From Plantago major (Eukaryota > Streptophyta > Magnoliopsida > Lamiales > Plantaginaceae): a stretch of DNA of 64,000 nt. The stretch spans positions 45,145,431 through 45,209,430 of the forward strand of contig CM048842.1 in NCBI GenBank assembly GCA_026545765.1, in the 5' to 3' direction. Of this stretch, positions 60,119 through 64,000 are shown in pieces. A program made the position numbers and the translations under genes. The notes beneath the pieces are model-generated. The model was not told the origin of the DNA. It saw only the letters and a program-made list of their open reading frames with translations, and searched no databases. The first letter of the stretch is position 1. The number at the start of each line of letters is the position of its first letter.

Positions 60119-61225
60119 TTATCTAAAGTCACCTTACTTTGCCAATTCACATTGCCAACTCACCAAGAGCTCGTTCCATGAGCTGGGTTGGTCTGTTAAG
60201 TTTGCATTGCGTATGAAATTTAAAGTCGGGACCAAAGTTAACCTTTTCCATGCACAACATGAGGTTAGTTGTCAGAGTTGAACCAAATCCGTGTATATAC
60301 ATTTTAAGTATTCAATTAAACTCAATAGATTTATATGCCACTTAAATGTAGTTTTTCAGTTAGTTGAATTTTTCTTTCAACTGGAATAATAGCATAGTAA
60401 GTCATTTGTCCAGAGTAAAGTCAGCCCGTACGTACATGTTTATTACAACTCTGCATTTCATATTGTCACTAGATACATGTGATAATTAAAAAAAACGACA
60501 AATTTCAACAACCCTTTAGAGCTTCCACTTCTCTCTTCAGAAAAGTTGGTAGTGCAAATGCAGCTCTGTGTATCTGACAACAATATGGAAATTGTTAAGC
60601 TCATTTGTTTCAGGAATTCACGTTTTGTTTTGGAGAAAGTAATAAACTTAATAAGAAGGAACAAGTAATAAATAAACTTGACAAGCTGAAAACTAAGTGT
60701 ATGAGTTAGAATACAGTGTAAGACTAAAGCTGGAGTGCCCACCAATCCAATTAGGAAATAAATCTAAAATATCCACATATATACTTTTAGAATGAAATAG
60801 GGGAGTAAGTATTATGAAAGATTGGGTGTTTTTTCATATATACAAAAAATACATTTTGTAAACAAGATAGACGTTTTGACTAATATCATTGATGATTTTC
60901 ATGACAACATAGGCCCGGTTACAAATTCGCGTGCCGCATCTTACTTTATTATGTTAGTCGGCCCATGAATTGTGTAGCCTGCGGTATATTTATTAGTTTA
61001 TGGTTTAGATTATGTGCTTAGAGGTCAAACTACTTGGTTAGAAAGGAGTCTATTAGTATTGTTACTCTTACTACCTACGCAAATAATATTCCTAACATAT
61101 ATATGCTTTAGAATATTATTACTCAACACGCTTCTTGATTACGCAGAAAAAAGATGAGTGTTTAGTAGAACTGAGATTTCACATAAGTTTATCCTAGGTT
61201 AATCTTAGAGCGCAGGCATCTCTTA

Positions 61226-61455
61226 GGCTTCATTTGGTTGGAGGGAAAATAGGTGAAAAGAAAAAAAAATAGAAGAAAATATCATTTTTCACCATTTGGT
61301 ATTAGTTAGTAAATTCTGAAAAATTTTGAAAGATCTCTATAAAATATGTTTATCCTTAAATTAAGGAAACTTGTTTTTCCCTATAACATTGGAAAATCTG
61401 AATTTCCCCTATTCTTTTTTCTTTTCTCCTATCTTCTCTCAAACCAAAGGAAGCC
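61226..61455. mobile_element. Tourist-like MITE (PIF/Harbinger) with TTA duplication
   Basis: The left end GGCTTCATTTGGTTGGAGGG and the inverse right end GGCTTCCTTTGGTTTGAGAG extend to inverted repeats of about 45 bp, including AGGAGAAAAGAAAAAA-like inner parts. The flanking TTA at 61223-61225 and 61456-61458 is the PIF/Harbinger target duplication. 230 bp, no ORF. Confidence 0.8.
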
Positions 61456-61686
61456 TTAGGTTGCAGGAAGTCTTGTGGATAGGTAGCCATCGTATTCTTG
61501 TGTACTGGCTAAAATCTACTCCGTCTGGAGATATAGAGGTTGCTTGTGCTCTTTAGCATTGTGATCATATATATCTAGAGTTGATTTAGTAGAATGTCTA
61601 TCCTAGTGTACTAAGCCTTATACTTTACATAAGAGATTACGGGTTAATTTGTTAAGAGATAACCAGATTGATCCGAAATCCTAACA

Positions 61687-61702
61687 GTTGGTATCTAGAG
61701 CC
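61687..61702 (+). other. LTR end and initiator-Met-type PBS of a further Copia remnant
   Basis: CCTAACA (LTR end, 61680-61686) is followed by GTTGGTATCTAGAGCC, the TGGTATC(T)AGAGCC type of Copia PBS. The LTR would lie to the left, possibly containing the Tourist MITE; its start is not found. Downstream an ORF from 61751 (MESWSIIPSD) is in the position of gag but is not recognisable. Confidence 0.45.
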
Positions 61703-61750
61703 TCGTCTATCTATAAGGGCGTAGGTAAAGGGTTTTTCAAGAGAAGCAAG

Positions 61751-62409
61751 ATGGAGTCATGGAGCATCATTCCATCCGATACCGATTCCATTTGCCAAGA
61801 GAGAAAGGAAGGGCGAAGTCGACGAATATGGAGAATTTGTGGCCCGAGCTTTGTGAAAGCAAAGAGGACCGAATCGATGATACGGTGGTTGAGGAGGATT
61901 AAGCTTGAGAGGGAAGAGGAGCAGGCTAATTGCAAAAGCGAGGTGTTCTTTGTCAATTGGACAACATGTCGCAGTTGGACCACCAGTGCGTGAATGGGCC
62001 AATCGAGATAGAAAGAGGACGTAGAGGCTAATCGGGCGGGCGCCACCAACAACCACGGACGGAGGAGAGCATAGCCGCCGCGCAGTCGCGTCGACCGGTA
62101 TTGCGATGTAACAACCTGATAACATTGCCGTTGTTATTGATTCTTGACTTAATAGAGAGGAGGAAGAAAAGAGAAAAAGAAAGAAGAAAAGAGAAAGGAA
62201 GAGAAAGAATCATGCCTACACAAATGAAGTACGTAACTAATCTGGATGTTGTGTTGGTGGTGAATTGGGATCCAAGAACGGTGAAAATAGGTTGGAAGAG
62301 GTTACATAAGGTGCTAAGGTTTGGGGGACACCTGAACCGCATTAGATCTGGTGAGAATCGTGACGGGAAGCCAATTTTCGTTGACAATTCGACTGCACAA
62401 CCGGAGTAA
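61751..62409 (+). pseudogene. Unrecognised coding-like pieces downstream of the PBS
   Basis: Two plus-strand ORFs (61751-61993 and 62212-62409), basic and Arg/Lys-rich, contain RRIWRICGPSFVKAKRTES and VNWDPRTVKIGWKRLHK. No domain recognised. They may belong to the Copia remnant or to the gene-like frame that follows. Confidence 0.25.
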
Positions 62410-62581
62410 AATTGCAATTCCCGCTTATTGAACCGTTGGATTGCCTTGAAGTTTGACAAATCCACAATTCACAAACCCGAAACCCGAACGGTGGAGATCG
62501 GATTGGAAGTAATTGAACCTGTCTAAAAATTTTGTCGAATTCAGCTACAAATTTCTTCAGGAAATACTAAATCTGAGAAAC

Positions 62582-63574
62582 ATGAATTGTTGGGTACTTC
62601 ATGGAAGAATTGAGGAGTCTTGGGAATTTACAACATGCCCTTATGGTAAAATGAAGTTGTGAGTGATTGGCAAAGATCATGGATCGAATATTCTCCAGAA
62701 ATATTCCTTGGAAGTTGACGAGGTAAATACTTCTAATCATGTTTATAATTTGGTGGCTCATTTGTAGTTGAGAAGTTCATTACATCTTGGAAATTATATG
62801 TCATGTGAAGAAAGTTATTCGATGATGGGTACTATTGGTGGAATATTTGGAGAGTAAGGGATTCTATATGAAGATGAATTCATGAGAAGGGGAATCGAGT
62901 TGATCGACGTTCATGATGATTCTCGCAATTCGAATCAAATAAGCCAAGAAGACTTTCCTAGGAGGAAGGAGAATTTGTGAAGCATGGGTAGACGAAGACA
63001 ACAAAGGGGTAAATCATCTACTTCCTTATTATCGAGATTTATATCTTATGAAGGAAGACCAGTGGGTCACTGCTATGTCTATCTCTGGGATGAAGTAGGA
63101 ATGGAGAGAATAGTGTTTGTGATTGTGGGACTAAGAAATACTAGAAGATGCATCTATAGAGGATTTCTCGTCCGAGGTGTAGTCTCAACTACAACATATA
63201 ATTATTTTGTGCCATTCGAGACTGAAGCTAGTATACATAGTCTATGGAAGATATCTTGGAACTGTGTGAGTACCTCTCTTGGAGGATAAGAGTGATAAAA
63301 AGGGGAACCTTTATGGTATGCATTCATATGAGTACCAACTAGGAATATTTGGAGTTGGCCATTGTTCTGGGAAACATTGTCTGTTACTTTTGTTGTCAAC
63401 TACAGAGGGGACTCAACTATGGCTCGAGTTTTGGGAATGATCTTCGAATTGGTAAGAGACTCAAGGCGAAGAAGACTCTGCAAACTTGATATGCTCTATG
63501 ACGACGAGATGAAGTTCCCTATCAATTTTGATTGGAGACAGTTCCCATATCCGCCTGCTTTGTTATGGCCATAA
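62582..63574 (+). pseudogene. Long decayed reading frame, family not recognised
   Basis: One frame (62582, 62984 and 63362 share it) reads about 330 codons of protein-like sequence interrupted by eight stops. It starts MNCWVLHGRIEESWEFTTCP and runs through YSLEVDEVNTSNHVYNLVAH, RPVGHCYVYLWDEVGMERIV and RVLGMIFELVRDSRRRRL. It ends FDWRQFPYPPALLWP then TAA. No indel is needed to keep frame. I cannot name the family. Confidence 0.45.
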
Positions 63575-64000
63575 ATAAGAGATAGGGACATTATCTCTCA
63601 CACATCGACCTCTCCTCTACCTCCCCTCACATGTAACCAACCATGGTAAGTTAAAGTTAAATGTTGAACTTTCTAGAGTTACCATTGGGAAGGGATTGAA
63701 GGTAGTAAATTGCGATGTAGAGGGTAATACATATGACACGAGAACAAACGTAATTTATAAAGAAGTGTTCGATAATTTATGAGTTGATTTTATCTTTTAT
63801 GTGTATAAATTTTAGGATTTTTTTTTACACTGACAAAATTTTATACAAGGTTGTTCTCAATTTCACTAATTTACATTATGCACTTTTCTACATGTAGGGA
63901 TGACTCCCGATCAATGTTGAAGCGATTAGATCATACATTTGGTCACATTACAATTTTTTATATGTTTTTCAACTTCGACATGTTATTATATAAATTTATT
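63575..64000. other. AT-rich intergenic DNA, nothing recognised
   Basis: No ORF, repeat or transposon end visible in the last 425 bases. Confidence 0.55.

Larger units (their letters stand above)
59600..61225. other. AT-rich intergenic DNA with short duplications
   Basis: Apart from the two tandem duplications listed separately and a T run at 59729-59747, only short ORFs occur. A degenerate MITE-like stretch may lie at about 59935-60035. Confidence 0.45.

Overview
This is nuclear DNA from a flowering plant, probably a eudicot. It is AT-rich and mostly LTR retrotransposons, MITEs, a LINE insert and Helitron debris, with one clear host gene. That gene (about 26.2-27.8 kb) is plant-specific and resembles IRK-INTERACTING PROTEIN / GIL1 (DUF641). 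The species cannot be named from the sequence. I found no tRNA, rRNA or CRISPR array.

Layout. 0-6 kb: low-gene DNA with an AGCTC-rich block, GATTC and trinucleotide microsatellites, two MITE-like elements, a possible old LTR and a Helitron helicase scrap. 6.0-23.3 kb: a solo LTR with CTCAT target duplications (one MITE inside), split by a 15.5-kb Copia element A of the same family, which has GTTAC duplications. 23.5-24.7 kb: another LTR-like unit. 26.2-27.8 kb: the two-exon IRKI-like gene, followed by a tandemly duplicated 3' flank. 28-34.3 kb: AT-rich intergenic DNA with a MITE, an orphan promoter plus short EAR-like ORF, a 50-bp tandem repeat and Helitron helicase remains. 34.3-50 kb: Copia element B, a second copy of the family in the same orientation, with TTTTG duplications. 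50.2-54.4 kb: a decayed plus-strand Copia interrupted by a LINE fragment with a 10-bp target duplication. 54.6-55.3 kb: an array with a period of about 300 bp. 55.25-59.6 kb: LINE RNase H scrap and a truncated minus-strand Gypsy element (gag-PR-RT). 59.6-64 kb: perfect short tandem duplications, a Tourist-like MITE, an LTR-end/PBS junction and a decayed gene-like frame.

A and B are unusually large Copia elements (about 15.6 kb, LTRs about 1.6 kb, initiator-Met PBS, purine PPT). They read gag-PR-IN-RT-RNase H on the minus strand, followed by about 5.5 kb of extra sense-strand coding sequence before the 3' LTR. In copy B that extra region is interrupted by short GT-AG introns (72, 93 and 85 nt, plus 82 nt in copy A). 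They separate phase-0 exons of exactly 108, 102 and 156 nt, and the three fully delimited introns in B carry in-frame stops. This spliced accessory gene is the most novel feature here.

A caution: differences between A and B, and between LTRs of one element, are concentrated at CAG/CTG (CHG) sites. These are replaced by CG- or ACG-like strings with small indels, in patches that break the reading frames. This is not a deamination pattern. It looks like base-calling or consensus error at CHG-methylated sites, and it would distort ORF calls, splice sites and LTR dating.
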